Positions 43,151-51,870 of a DNA stretch of 64,000 nucleotides are shown in pieces. The notes beneath the pieces are model-generated. The model was not told the origin of the DNA. It searched no databases and saw nothing but the letters and a program-made list of their open reading frames with translations. Every line of letters starts with the position of its first letter. Position 1 is the stretch's first letter. This stretch comes from Rufibacter latericius (GTDB taxonomy: Bacteria; Bacteroidota; Bacteroidia; Cytophagales; Hymenobacteraceae). A program made the position numbers and the translations under genes. Where the stretch lies: the NCBI RefSeq assembly GCF_003721515.1, contig NZ_RJJD01000005.1, positions 62,001-126,000 of the forward strand, in the 5' to 3' direction.

Positions 43151-43181
43151 TAAATATACGGCAAGCCTAGCGCCCCTCCAA
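43151..43181 (-). promoter_or_regulatory. Bacteroidota promoter of AsmA-like gene
   Basis: On the minus strand TTG (43181-43179), a 20-bp spacer, then TATATTTA (43158-43151). It starts 23 bp upstream of the gene's ATG. Confidence 0.6.
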
Positions 43182-43228
43182 TGGTGAAACGGTTCTTCAG
43201 AAATTTTAGCATTTTTTTCAAAACTGGA

Positions 43229-43260
43229 TTTGGTAGATTAAAAAACAACCCCCATATTTG
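43229..43260 (+). promoter_or_regulatory. Promoter of tRNA-Val
   Basis: TTTG at 43229-43232, 20-bp spacer, then CATATTTG at 43253-43260, seven of eight matches to TAnnTTTG. The tRNA starts 43 bp downstream. Confidence 0.7.
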
Positions 43261-43302
43261 CATCATCAAACGGGGACAAAAGGTCAACGAAAAACAAAAA
43301 AA

Positions 43303-43377
43303 GGGATGTTAGCTCAGCTGGTTCAGAGCATCTGCCTTACAAGCAGAGGGTCGCTGGTTCGAATCCAGCACGTCCCA
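43303..43377 (+). tRNA. tRNA-Val (anticodon UAC)
   Basis: A 75-nt cloverleaf. Acceptor stem GGGATGT pairs with ACGTCCC. The anticodon stem TCTGC/GCAGA encloses the loop CTTACAA with anticodon TAC. The T arm is GCTGG-TTCGAAT-CCAGC and discriminator A is at 43377. CCA is not encoded. A promoter and a terminator flank it. It marks the left edge of a segment with distinct content. I saw no second copy of its 3' end, which would mark an attachment site, and no integrase. Confidence 0.95.
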
Positions 43378-44163
43378 CTTACTAAAAAGCACTTACGAGG
43401 TTAAACTTGTAAGTGCTTTTTTATTTGCAAATTGTTTGCAAGCATCTGGCTTCTTTCACGCCTGAACGAAGTTTTCCATTCTCTTCAAGAAAAAGATTTT
43501 CCATCAGTTCTTCTTTAACATTCAGGGCATCTTAGTATCTACTCCGTCTATTCCCCCGAAGCGAGGCGGGAATGCCGTTGAGGTCGCAGGCTACCGCCTG
43601 CCCTGAGGCTATGTGGTCCATGGTTGGGCTGGTGATGCTCCTTGCCTAGGAGAAACCGGCGGTTTGCGTAGCGAGGGGGGTAAGAAGGTATAATTGGGCT
43701 AGAAGGCTAAAGAACAGGAGAGCGTAGAATTTTATCAATGGGGTTATGGATTCTCCCAAACTTAGGAATAAATCCTAGTAGGGCAATGTTGACAAGGGCA
43801 CCTCCCCTTATTACCAAACCCTTTAACTTCCCCCTGCCAACCAAGTCCTCATCTCTCTGCTCCCAGATTATTCCATCCTTGGTTAACATATCAGTGGTAG
43901 TTCGCTCCATTAATGGAATACCCGTTGAGGGTCGGGAGACGTCCCTCTTTTGATGGTTTCAAACTTTATAAGGATCAAAATAGGTCACCACAAGAAAGCC
44001 CCTAGGAGCATCAATCCCTTGCAGGCTACTATATATCCCTCTACAGTTCTTTTATTGGCTGCCTTCCACTACTTTTGTCTCCAGGCGCCTGAAAATCACT
44101 ACCGTTCACCTGTCGCGCGTTTGCCATCTTTCCACCACCCTACACCTTCTTAGTTAACCGTTT
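43378..44163. other. 785-bp gap between tRNA-Val and KaiC gene
   Basis: Apart from the tRNA terminator, I see no credible gene. A 67-codon minus-strand frame (43707-43910) has an odd, Gly-rich product with no recognisable domain. Its neighbourhood is more AT-rich than the genes. It could be a small gene or decayed DNA. No palindrome element occurs in this gap. Confidence 0.4.
43385..43422 (+). terminator. Terminator of tRNA-Val
   Basis: AAAAGCACTTAC (43385-43396) pairs with GTAAGTGCTTTT (43409-43420), followed by TT. Confidence 0.8.
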
Positions 44164-45615
44164 ATGAGCATTCCCAAACTTCAGACAGGTATTGATGCCT
44201 TTGACCTTATCTCAGAGGGCGGCTTGCCTGTTGGGCGGACTACGTTACTAGCCGGCAGTTCCGGGAGTGCCAAGACCCTGTTCGCTGCCCAGTTCCTGGC
44301 CATGGGAATCCTGAAATTCAACCAGAATGGAGTGTTCGTGACCTTTGAGGAGCAGGTGGAGGACATCCGGAATGACCTGAAAGGGTTCGGCTGGGACATA
44401 GACCTATGGGAGTCCGAGGGAAAATGGACGTTCATAGATGCCTCCCCCAAGGAGGAAGACGTTATCACCATCGGGGAGTTTGACCTGAGCGCCTTCAGGA
44501 TAAGGCTGGAAAGGTCCATCGCCAAAAACAACGCCCAGCGAGTTGTCATTGACTCCATCGGCAGCATCTTCACCCACTTCCCCGAGCACAATATCATCCG
44601 GCAGGAGATGTCCAAGGTGACCATGACGCTCAGGCGGGTGAAAGCCACGGCCCTCATCACCACTGAGCGGACGGAAGAATACGGGGCTATCTCTCGATAC
44701 GGAGTGGAGGAGTTCCTGGCGGACAATGTCATGATCCTGCGCAATGTGCTCACGAACGAGCGGCGCCGGCGCACCATCGAGATCCTGAAATTCAGGGGCA
44801 GCAACCACGTGAAAGGGGAGAGCCCCTTTACCATCGTGCCCTCGCAGGCGATAGTGATCGTCCCTATCTCGGCCATGAGACTGACCCAGCAGGCATCGGA
44901 CCAACGCGTCTCCTCTGGGGTGCGTGAACTGGACCAGATGTGCGGCGGCGGGTTTTTCAAAGGCTCCATTGTCCTGGTTTCCGGAGCCACGGGAGCCGGT
45001 AAGACGCTTTTGGCCTCTAATTTCATAAACGGCGCCAAAGAGAAGAAGGAGCGCTGCCTGCTCCTGGCTTTCGAGGAAAGCAGGGAGCAGATCCTCAGGA
45101 ATGCCAAGGGCTGGGGCCAGGACCTGGGGCAACTGGAGACCGAGGGATTGCTGAAGGTAGTCTCCACCTATCCGGAGGTCTGCTCGCTGGAAGACCACCT
45201 CATCAACATACAGGAACTCGTAAAGGAATTCAGACCCGACCGCATCGCCCTTGACAGCATCTCGGCCCTGACCCGCAACCCTTCCGAAAAGGGATTTCAG
45301 GAGTTTGTGGTGGCGCTCACCAATTTCCTGAGGCACGAAAAGGTCACCACGATGTTCACCGCCACCACGCACATGCTCACTGGCGGGGCCTCCATCACCG
45401 AGGGCGACATCGCCACCATCACTGACACCATCATCTTGCTGAGGTACGTGGAGTTGACTGGCGAGATGCAGCGGAGTATCACCGTACTCAAGATGCGCGG
45501 CTCCCGGCATGACGCCTCCATCCGCCAGATCTTGATAAACGAGGAGGGAATGCAGATTGGCCAGCCTATCACCGGTATAAGCGGCCTGCTCTCCAACACC
45601 CCTATAGTAGCCTAA
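44164..45615 (+). CDS. kaiC: KaiC-like double-domain ATPase
   Basis: A 483-residue KaiC homologue with two RecA-like domains, CI (1-240) and CII (245-483). The P-loops are GSSGSAKT (31-38) and GATGAGKT (274-281). The paired catalytic glutamates are E62-E63 in CI and E304-E305 in CII. By alignment to the ITDSHISTITD region of cyanobacterial KaiC, Thr412 corresponds to Thr426, Ala417 to Ser431 and Thr418 to Thr432. The Ser phospho-site is therefore absent and the Thr site kept. KaiB, a histidine kinase and a receiver follow. KaiC homologues act in clocks and in stress signalling in other bacteria; no KaiA is visible, so a stress or timing-type signalling role is inferred. AGG arginine codons are noticeable in this gene. 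Confidence 0.9.
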   Translation: MSIPKLQTGIDAFDLISEGGLPVGRTTLLAGSSGSAKTLFAAQFLAMGILKFNQNGVFVTFEEQVEDIRNDLKGFGWDIDLWESEGKWTFIDASPKEEDVITIGEFDLSAFRIRLERSIAKNNAQRVVIDSIGSIFTHFPEHNIIRQEMSKVTMTLRRVKATALITTERTEEYGAISRYGVEEFLADNVMILRNVLTNERRRRTIEILKFRGSNHVKGESPFTIVPSQAIVIVPISAMRLTQQASDQRVSSGVRELDQMCGGGFFKGSIVLVSGATGAGKTLLASNFINGAKEKKERCLLLAFEESREQILRNAKGWGQDLGQLETEGLLKVVSTYPEVCSLEDHLINIQELVKEFRPDRIALDSISALTRNPSEKGFQEFVVALTNFLRHEKVTTMFTATTHMLTGGASITEGDIATITDTIILLRYVELTGEMQRSITVLKMRGSRHDASIRQILINEEGMQIGQPITGISGLLSNTPIVA

Positions 45616-45682
45616 GGAAGTACTCTCATGGGAAAGACCTTCCCGGGCCCAAAGGAACGCAAAGTACCTAGCACAAAAAATA

Positions 45683-45976
45683 ATGACTAATTACTGGATA
45701 CAACTATTCATAAACAGAAACAGCACCACCTCCGTGGGGGCTGAGGAAAATTTGAATGCTATCCTCAAGAAATACTTCCCTGGTGACTACCAGCTCGAGA
45801 TTATAGATATTCAGGAAAATCCGGACAAGGCAGAGGAAGCCGGCATTCTGGCTATTCCCACCCTTATCAGGAAATGGCCTCAGCCGGAGGTGCGTCTGAT
45901 TGGCGCCTTGACCGTACAAACCCGCGTGCTGGCAGGCTTAGGCATCGCCAATGTGGACCATTTACTAAAGCAGTAA
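45683..45976 (+). CDS. kaiB: KaiB-like protein
   Basis: A 97-residue thioredoxin-like KaiB homologue. The family segment ILAIPTLIRKWPQPEVRLIG (about 52-72) and the end RVLAGLGI are clear, and YQLEIIDIQENPDKAEEAG precedes them. In cyanobacteria KaiB binds the KaiC CI domain and recruits output kinases. It lies 67 bp after kaiC, so co-transcription is likely. Whether it switches fold as in the clock cannot be read from the sequence. Confidence 0.9.
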   Translation: MTNYWIQLFINRNSTTSVGAEENLNAILKKYFPGDYQLEIIDIQENPDKAEEAGILAIPTLIRKWPQPEVRLIGALTVQTRVLAGLGIANVDHLLKQ

Positions 45977-46894
45977 GAAGGTCAGCTTTTCACGCAGCGG
46001 CTATCATCCCGCATAAAGCGGCCTGCCTAGTTGATAAAGCCCCTGGATTTTACGGTATGTCTGCTGCGTATTCCCCCTCGACAGTCCAATTTGAATGAAT
46101 GGATAGAGCCCGCATATGTGCGGCATCCTCAATATCAACCCGCTTTTAGGAAGGTATCCCGTTCCCTCCCCTGAAACTTTTCCCCTGCCAGCATTGCACT
46201 CCCGGATAGTAGCAGGACCTAGCGTAGACAACACCTTGCAGGAAACCATGGAGCAGAGATTCATTACAGTACTAGGTAAGGTGGAGTGCCCCAAGCCCGG
46301 CAACAACCAGGTGCCCTCGAACGACACCGCCCATCAGGTCACCCACCTACTGGGTAACGGGTTCCGCATCTAAGGCATGCCCCCCAGCTAAGCCCCGGCA
46401 CAGAGGAGGATGCCAGGCAAGATTCCATCCTCTCTACCACCTACCTGGTCGTAGTGGAGGACCAATCCCTGAAATCGGTGGGAATCCCGGAAAGCGGTGC
46501 CGAACCTTACCCAGAGCGATTCGGGGCAAAGCGCCTTTTGGTCAGGAACCGGCCGGGAATCCCCCTTTCCCGTATAGGGTTGAATGATGGAAAACCAATA
46601 CCCGTAGGGAAACTGCGTATCCGCTACGGCGAACCCTGCCGGGGAGTTAGGCCGGTGAGGCGATTCGCCAAACGCGGCTATAATTGCACCGGCCCTGGAC
46701 AGCCACTCCCGTAGGTGCCGTTTCTTCTATGTAGGAGGGCCAGACCCCGTGAACGTGGCGCACGGGAGATGATCCAAATGCCTCGGCTGGGAGACGGCCT
46801 GCCGCATGCTTCTGGGATAAGCCATAGTTGGGTCCTGAAAACACCCTTAAATACTACCTTCTCGAATTTAATAACCTTAGCCGCCTTTATTTTG
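45977..46894. other. 918-bp gap: possible decayed coding DNA
   Basis: Two overlapping plus-strand frames stand out: 46116-46373 (85 codons, starts MCGILNINPL) and a different frame open through 46454-46714 (86 codons from GTG). Neither product matches a family I know. The frame change near 46375 and high GC suggest either a frameshifted gene or spurious frames. The right part also includes an upstream extension of the kinase frame, which I consider non-coding. Confidence 0.35.
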
Positions 46895-47992
46895 ATGGGG
46901 AACTCACCTGGGAACACCGATAGACTGGATAAACTCATCGAGCTGAACGATGAGCTGGAGAACTACTTCAGCAACACCATCATCCCGCAGCTTTTCGTGG
47001 ATGCGGATATGATCCTTCGCAAGTTCACCCCGGCGGCCATGACGCACTTCAAGCTCTCCGACAGTGACGTGGGGCGGCACATAAATGAGGTGTCCAATAA
47101 CATCCGCTTCCCCACCATCATCGAGAACATCCATGAGGTGATTGACAGCAACAAAAGCCTGGAGAAGGAGATACAGACCACAGACAAGGTTTGGTACCAG
47201 ATGAACATCCTGCCCTACATCATCAGGAAGGAGAACAGGAGCAATGGCGTCATCATCACGTTCATCGATATCAACGACCGCATTCAGATCCTGAAGGGAT
47301 ATGAGAAGCTCAACCGGAACCATGAGATCATTATCCACGCGCTCTACCACGACATCAAGGGGCCTATCTCAAACATAGAGGCCCTGGTGGGCATCCTCAA
47401 TGAGAGAAACGGCGACGAGGAAGAGACGATCCAGGTCTTGGAGAGGTTAGGCCAGTCCATTGCCAAACTGAAGGAAACGGTGGATGACCTGGTAGACATT
47501 GGCGTGAACGACACTGACTTCACCAAAGCCCCCGAGCGGGTGAACTTCGAGAACGTGATAGAGGACGCTATCCTCTCCCTGAAAGACAAAATCTCTGAGA
47601 CCAACGCTAAAATCACCTCAGAGGTGGGGGTATCAGAGATTAATTTTTCCAGAAAGAACGTCAGAAGCATCATCTACAACCTGCTCAGCAACGCCATCAA
47701 GTACAAGGCGCCTGACAGGCGGCCTGAGATCCTCATCAAAACGGAGGAGTTGCCAGATTCCATTCTGTTGACCGTGAGCGACAATGGCTCAGGGATTGAG
47801 GAAGGCAAAAAGGAGGCGGTCTTTACCCGCTACACCCGGCTGAGGGATGAGGTGGAAGGCACCGGGATCGGGCTGTTTATTGTCAAGAACATGGTGGAGG
47901 ACATGGGCGGAGAGATTCAGGTGGAGAGTGTCGTGGGGGAAGGCTCCACCTTCAAAGTATATTTCAAGGGGAAGCTTCCCCCCATTGGATAA
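46895..47992 (+). CDS. PAS-domain histidine kinase of Kai-type module
   Basis: A 365-residue soluble kinase without membrane segments. A PAS domain occupies about 24-130 (PQLFVDADMILRKFTPAA is the start seen in CheB/CheR-associated PAS domains). The phospho-acceptor is His152 in ALYHDIKGPISN. The ATPase domain has Asn266 in NLLSNAIKY, G1 DNGSGI (296-301) and G2 GTGIGL (322-327). I chose ATG 46895. The longer frame from 46715 adds an Arg-rich start that does not look like a protein domain. Proximity to KaiB suggests a SasA/CikA-like output role, by inference. Confidence 0.87.
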   Translation: MGNSPGNTDRLDKLIELNDELENYFSNTIIPQLFVDADMILRKFTPAAMTHFKLSDSDVGRHINEVSNNIRFPTIIENIHEVIDSNKSLEKEIQTTDKVWYQMNILPYIIRKENRSNGVIITFIDINDRIQILKGYEKLNRNHEIIIHALYHDIKGPISNIEALVGILNERNGDEEETIQVLERLGQSIAKLKETVDDLVDIGVNDTDFTKAPERVNFENVIEDAILSLKDKISETNAKITSEVGVSEINFSRKNVRSIIYNLLSNAIKYKAPDRRPEILIKTEELPDSILLTVSDNGSGIEEGKKEAVFTRYTRLRDEVEGTGIGLFIVKNMVEDMGGEIQVESVVGEGSTFKVYFKGKLPPIG

Positions 47993-48343
47993 GCACTGGG
48001 TTGCGCATCCAAGTGATCGTTCAAAGTTTAAGAGGATGCCAATGGCTGTTCTTCCAAGCCTGGTGACAATGATTGCCAAGGAATTACAATCACCTAATCC
48101 CTTCGACGGGCATATTCCAGGGTGCTGAAACACTCCTAAAAGGCAGATGCTTTTAAACCCCGGTCACTGGCATCTTTATAGCCGTCTGTTTTTACGCAGG
48201 GCACGTATAGGTCAAGGGAGGTTCTACTCACTGGACCTCCCCCCATGGGAACGCACAGCGCTTCCAGGGACGCTCACCTTTCAACCCTACCGTTGCGAGA
48301 GGCGGCTTCAAAAGCATTGGCAGGGTGTCATTGTAGTGACATA
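47993..48343. other. 351-bp gap between kinase and response regulator
   Basis: I see no gene, hairpin or clear promoter here. The gap is unusually long for genes of one operon, so the regulator may have its own promoter. Confidence 0.4.
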
Positions 48344-48742
48344 ATGCCGATGGAGATGGATCCGACTAAGAAAGTGCTGCTCGTGGATGATGACGGGATT
48401 TACATCTTCCTGCTGAAAAGGTTATTGAAGAGACTCGGCTCCGTAGGGGAGGTCGTCTCCGCTAAGGAAGGTTCGGAGGCGCTGGCGATGCTGAGGATGG
48501 ACGCTGAGAGGGGAACGCTCCCCCAGGTGATTATCACCGACATCCAGATGCCCGGCATGGACGGGATTGCCTTCGCAAAGGAGCTCGCCAAACTCGGACT
48601 GGTGGATTACCGTCACACGAAGGTTATCCTGAACAGCGGGAAGGCCAGCTACGCCAACCTGGACTGGCCCGTTGAGGTTCCCTCAGCCTCCTTTTTCCCC
48701 AAGCCGCTCACCTATGAGGATTTGGCAGGTATCCTGGGTTGA
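48344..48742 (+). CDS. Single-domain response regulator
   Basis: A 132-residue receiver domain with no output domain. Acidic residues are Asp15-Asp16-Asp17 (VLLVDDDG), the phospho-acceptor is Asp66 in IITDIQMPGMDG, and Lys120 lies in FFPKPL. ATG 48344 was chosen as the normal family start. A single-domain regulator like this passes phosphate on or binds a target protein, as in CheY or Spo0F. It lies 351 bp after the kinase. A signalling partner is likely. Confidence 0.88.
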   Translation: MPMEMDPTKKVLLVDDDGIYIFLLKRLLKRLGSVGEVVSAKEGSEALAMLRMDAERGTLPQVIITDIQMPGMDGIAFAKELAKLGLVDYRHTKVILNSGKASYANLDWPVEVPSASFFPKPLTYEDLAGILG

Positions 48743-48928
48743 ATCCGATTATTCTGTCCCCGCAGGTACTCGGCTCACGAACTAAACCATCGCCCGGTTC
48801 CCGGGACGACATTTTCGGGGAATATTGAAATGTGGAGGTGTCGTTGAAACCGGGAGGCACCCCACTTTCGTTGAATCATCAGCAAAGGTGATTACCTAGA
48901 ATCTTTTTATCAGACCGATAATCTTTTG

Positions 48929-49438
48929 CTATTCCAACAGTGAGACCCCGAACTCTTTTGACAGCAGGGTGTCAAGTTGCTTGAGGTCCGATACCAGATC
49001 CAGATGGTTATGCGTCCATAATAATCCTGGCTTGCTTTTCATGATCAGCTTGTTCAGTTCAGCCATCTTAAAGTAAAAGGATTGGGATTGTAGCTCAAGC
49101 TGCAGTAGCGCCAACCTTCCTTCAATATCGGCTTTCCTTTGCTTGACCTCATCGACTATCCCGATAGCCGAATTGAAATCCAACTCCCCTTGTTCGAAGG
49201 ATTCCAAGAGCGCGCACTCGAAACTGGCGCACTGCCTCGGCCTTCTGGAATAGATACTGCAGCCATCGCAATAGCTTTTGCAGGGTTGAAGGAAAAAACC
49301 CTCGCCATTTGCATTCTCAGTATCCATCATCAATTCCCTCAATGCCGGCGCCTCTTCACGGCCGATCTGTACGAAACCGATCACGGTACCGTCACAGCAG
49401 AACCCACAGGACAAACAAATATTCGTTGAGTCATTCAT
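48929..49438 (-). CDS. YkgJ-family cysteine cluster protein
   Basis: A 169-residue protein with the family's Cys pattern: ICLSCGFCCDGTVIG (7-21), then FLQPCKSYCDGCSIYSRRPRQC (about 49-70) and FEC (about 73-75). Such proteins likely bind zinc or an iron-sulfur cluster. Function unknown. C-terminal helices are ordinary. It is on the strand opposite to the Kai-type module. A short palindrome (49513-49531) lies 75 bp upstream of its start. Confidence 0.75.
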   Translation of the reverse strand: MNDSTNICLSCGFCCDGTVIGFVQIGREEAPALRELMMDTENANGEGFFLQPCKSYCDGCSIYSRRPRQCASFECALLESFEQGELDFNSAIGIVDEVKQRKADIEGRLALLQLELQSQSFYFKMAELNKLIMKSKPGLLWTHNHLDLVSDLKQLDTLLSKEFGVSLLE

Positions 49439-49934
49439 GTAATTGCCTTATGTAGGGGCCAAACATACATATTATATCTGGCTAACCTGTGCGGAAAACT
49501 GAACAGGCTACCGAATATACTTTGTATATTCACAAGTATTTACCTAGCCTAGGCATCTCACTTCAAAATGATTCCTGCTTCAAACAATCTGTTTGCTGCT
49601 TGTCTGCCTAGGTTCTGCCGGTTACTTTCTCTTCAAGTCTAGCAGATACTAACAGTGAAGCACATCTTAAAAATTCCACAATCAGTTGGGTTGAAGCTTT
49701 TCAAAATCAAAGAGAGATAGTCATTTATGTTTACTTGGAAATGAACCTGAAAACAATACTTTAGAGGGGCAGCACTTCTTGCACTTTCTACACTATTGAA
49801 TTCCCAATGAGCAATTAAGCCAGAATAGATCCATCTGGTCTCCGGCCTAAGCCATTCCAATTGAAAAGTCACACCCTACCTTTGAAATACAATTACCCCG
49901 CTCATACTTGCAGCCCATTATCAGCTCTCTGCTT
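49439..49934. other. AT-rich gap between YkgJ-like and NUDIX genes
   Basis: No convincing gene. A 77-codon minus-strand frame (49639-49872) lacks recognisable features. The notable structure is the palindrome at 49513-49531. Confidence 0.5.
49513..49531. promoter_or_regulatory. Operator-like palindrome
   Basis: GAATATAC-TTT-GTATATTC, perfect 8-bp arms, upstream of the YkgJ-like gene. Operator function is an inference. Confidence 0.4.
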
Positions 49935-50726
49935 TTACCCAATTACTTTATCTAAGCTTGGAATAAAATTCAAAAAAGCCTCAAAGTTGTTATGATACTT
50001 CTCTCTATCCAGCTTGAAGTAGAACGCTCCCTTTCTGGAGTGCTCTTTATCCTTTTCCTTCAATCGGACTAGCAAGCCAGTGGATAGTACTTTTCGGGTG
50101 AAGTTACCTTTGTCAAAGGTGTTCTCATATAGCTTTTCATAAAGGGTATGAAGCTGTTGGAGGGTGAACTTATCGGGTAACAACTCAAACAAGATAGGGT
50201 GGAACGCTGCCTTATAGCGTAACCTCGTCTTGGCCATCTTCACCATAGCGTTATGGTCAAAGATCAAGTTTGGCGTTTCACTGAGCAGAAACCACTCGGC
50301 CTGGTAGTCAAAGCTTAATTGCGCCTCATATTTCTGGATGTCAACCAGGGCAAAGTACGGAACGGAAATAGTGCGCTCCATAGGATCGCGGTTTGGTTCG
50401 CCAAACGCCGGAATTTGCTCCAGGTACACGCCCTCTAACCCGGTAAGCTGTTTAAGAACCCGTTGGGCACCCGCCCCCAGGCTTTCGTCTGGCTGTATAA
50501 AGCCCTCCATTAAACTCCATCTGTGCATCTCCGGCTCAAAGCCCCTTTTAATCAATAACAGTTTGAAGTTCTCGCCGTCAAACCCGAAAATGATACAATC
50601 AACCGCAACATGAACCCTCGTCTGGCCCGAATACTTCATCCTTCCGCTAGTGGGTTTCATTTGATGAATACCATATTGCTGATAATTGAGAGATTCCATC
50701 TTGCTGATGTTATAAAGTTGGTTCAA
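49935..50726 (-). CDS. NUDIX-type sugar regulator (NrtR/AraR-like)
   Basis: A 263-residue protein. Residues 36-165 form a NUDIX domain and 175-263 a winged-helix-like DNA-binding end. The NUDIX box (GFIQPDESLGAGAQRV, 75-90) has Val90, Gln93 and Leu94 where catalytic glutamates are expected, so hydrolysis is probably lost. This is the known pattern of NrtR-type regulators, including AraR of Bacteroidota, that sense a sugar or nucleotide. It lies beside the arabinoxylan enzymes on the same strand, so it probably controls them. The first ATG could instead be ATG 50699. Confidence 0.83.
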   Translation of the reverse strand: MNQLYNISKMESLNYQQYGIHQMKPTSGRMKYSGQTRVHVAVDCIIFGFDGENFKLLLIKRGFEPEMHRWSLMEGFIQPDESLGAGAQRVLKQLTGLEGVYLEQIPAFGEPNRDPMERTISVPYFALVDIQKYEAQLSFDYQAEWFLLSETPNLIFDHNAMVKMAKTRLRYKAAFHPILFELLPDKFTLQQLHTLYEKLYENTFDKGNFTRKVLSTGLLVRLKEKDKEHSRKGAFYFKLDREKYHNNFEAFLNFIPSLDKVIG

Positions 50727-50840
50727 GCTTTCACATGGCTAATGGTTGCCATTATGCCGCCCAGCGGAAAGTGCCGTTGAAATTTCCCGCTGAGCTGGCA
50801 GTACGTTCTTAAGTGCAACGTTCATCAACTGACTGTCTGA

Positions 50841-51794
50841 TCACTTCCCTGCCTTGGCGGTGAGGAATTTGTTCACGTTCAGCCAGTGCATGAAGGCGTC
50901 AAACCAACGGTTGCTGGTTCTGTCGGGGTTACCGAGGCCGAAGCCGTGGCCACCGTTCTGGTAGAGGTGGAACTCAACTGGGATGCCTGCTTTGTACCAG
51001 GAATCAATCACGCCAAACTGACCGCGGAAGAGAAAATCATCGGTCGCGATAACGTTGAACATGGGCGGAGCGTTCTTAGGTACTTCCACCGGGCCCATGC
51101 CGCCATAGATAGGTCCGATAAAGGCAAGTTTCATGGTTTTGGAGTGGAGGGTGGAATGCATGGTGAGCCCGGCACCGGCTGAGAAACCGATCATGCCTAT
51201 TCTATTAGGATCTACCCCCCATTCTTTGGATCGTTTCAGGATCATGACATAGGCAGCTTCAGCGTCCTCTAGCTGGTTAGACAAGTCAGGTAGCTGCGAA
51301 GCGGGCGGAGTTGCACCTCCCGAAGTAGTGGAAGACGCAGCCGGGGCCGGCGTACGGGGTCTATCCATCCAAGCCTTGAAGTCGTCGAGTGATTCTGGCG
51401 TGGGGTGGAGCCGGTATTTCAGGACAAAGGCGGCAATTCCTTTATCCGCAAGCGCTTTTGCTACTTCCCAGCCCTCGTTATCCATAGAAAGCCAACGGAA
51501 ACCGCCGCCAGGGGCTACAATCACGGCGGTGCCATTCGCCTTGCCCGGGGCAGGCAGAAAAGGGGTGAGCGTGGCCGTGGAGATGTTCCGGGCCATAGGG
51601 TCGCCCCACTGCTTAAACCAGGTCTCGGGCGCTTTCTGGCCCTCTACCCCACCCGGGCCGAGTTTGATTGCATTAGGCTCGGCAGGAGCTTTGAGTGGAT
51701 AGATGGTACCGTCCTGCGCCATGGCCGGGGCGGCAAAAATCAGGAAGGAGGCGAAAAGCCACGCTTTTGCTACGTTTATCGGTTTATAAGTCAT
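50841..51794 (-). CDS. Secreted alpha/beta hydrolase (esterase-like)
   Basis: A 317-residue protein with a signal peptide (residues 1-26, ends AMAQ). It has the alpha/beta-hydrolase fold with VIVAPGGGFRWLS (oxyanion region, about 91-103), the nucleophile elbow GFSAG (Ser205) and GGHGFGLG near 288 with the catalytic His. It is an acetyl-xylan or similar carbohydrate-esterase candidate from its place in the arabinoxylan cluster. An Ala/Pro/Ser/Thr-rich insertion lies near 147-168. Confidence 0.82.
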   Translation of the reverse strand: MTYKPINVAKAWLFASFLIFAAPAMAQDGTIYPLKAPAEPNAIKLGPGGVEGQKAPETWFKQWGDPMARNISTATLTPFLPAPGKANGTAVIVAPGGGFRWLSMDNEGWEVAKALADKGIAAFVLKYRLHPTPESLDDFKAWMDRPRTPAPAASSTTSGGATPPASQLPDLSNQLEDAEAAYVMILKRSKEWGVDPNRIGMIGFSAGAGLTMHSTLHSKTMKLAFIGPIYGGMGPVEVPKNAPPMFNVIATDDFLFRGQFGVIDSWYKAGIPVEFHLYQNGGHGFGLGNPDRTSNRWFDAFMHWLNVNKFLTAKAGK

Positions 51795-51870
51795 AAAGAT
51801 GATGGATAGGTAAGGTTTAACTATGTAATAGGGTTATACAATTTCTGAAGGATGGACGCCTTGATCTGGG

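Noticed and set aside
43707..43910. 67-residue minus-strand gene after tRNA-Val
   Set aside because: No recognisable domain, no clear promoter, in AT-rich DNA; listed only within the gap description.
46116..46373. SRAP (HMCES-like) peptidase, because the frame starts Met-Cys-Gly
   Set aside because: After MCG none of the family motifs follow (no RY after MCG, no conserved Asn/Glu/His blocks); a three-residue match is not evidence.
46715..46894. Upstream extension of the histidine kinase to 46715
   Set aside because: The extra 60 residues are Arg-rich and unlike a sensor or PAS start; ATG 46895 begins a clean protein just before the PAS domain.
49639..49872. 77-residue minus-strand gene
   Set aside because: No domain, no promoter and low-complexity start; likely chance.
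43378..49934. Integrative element with integrase inserted at tRNA-Val
   Set aside because: No integrase or transposase gene and no repeat of the tRNA 3' end seen in the window; only the distinct content remains.
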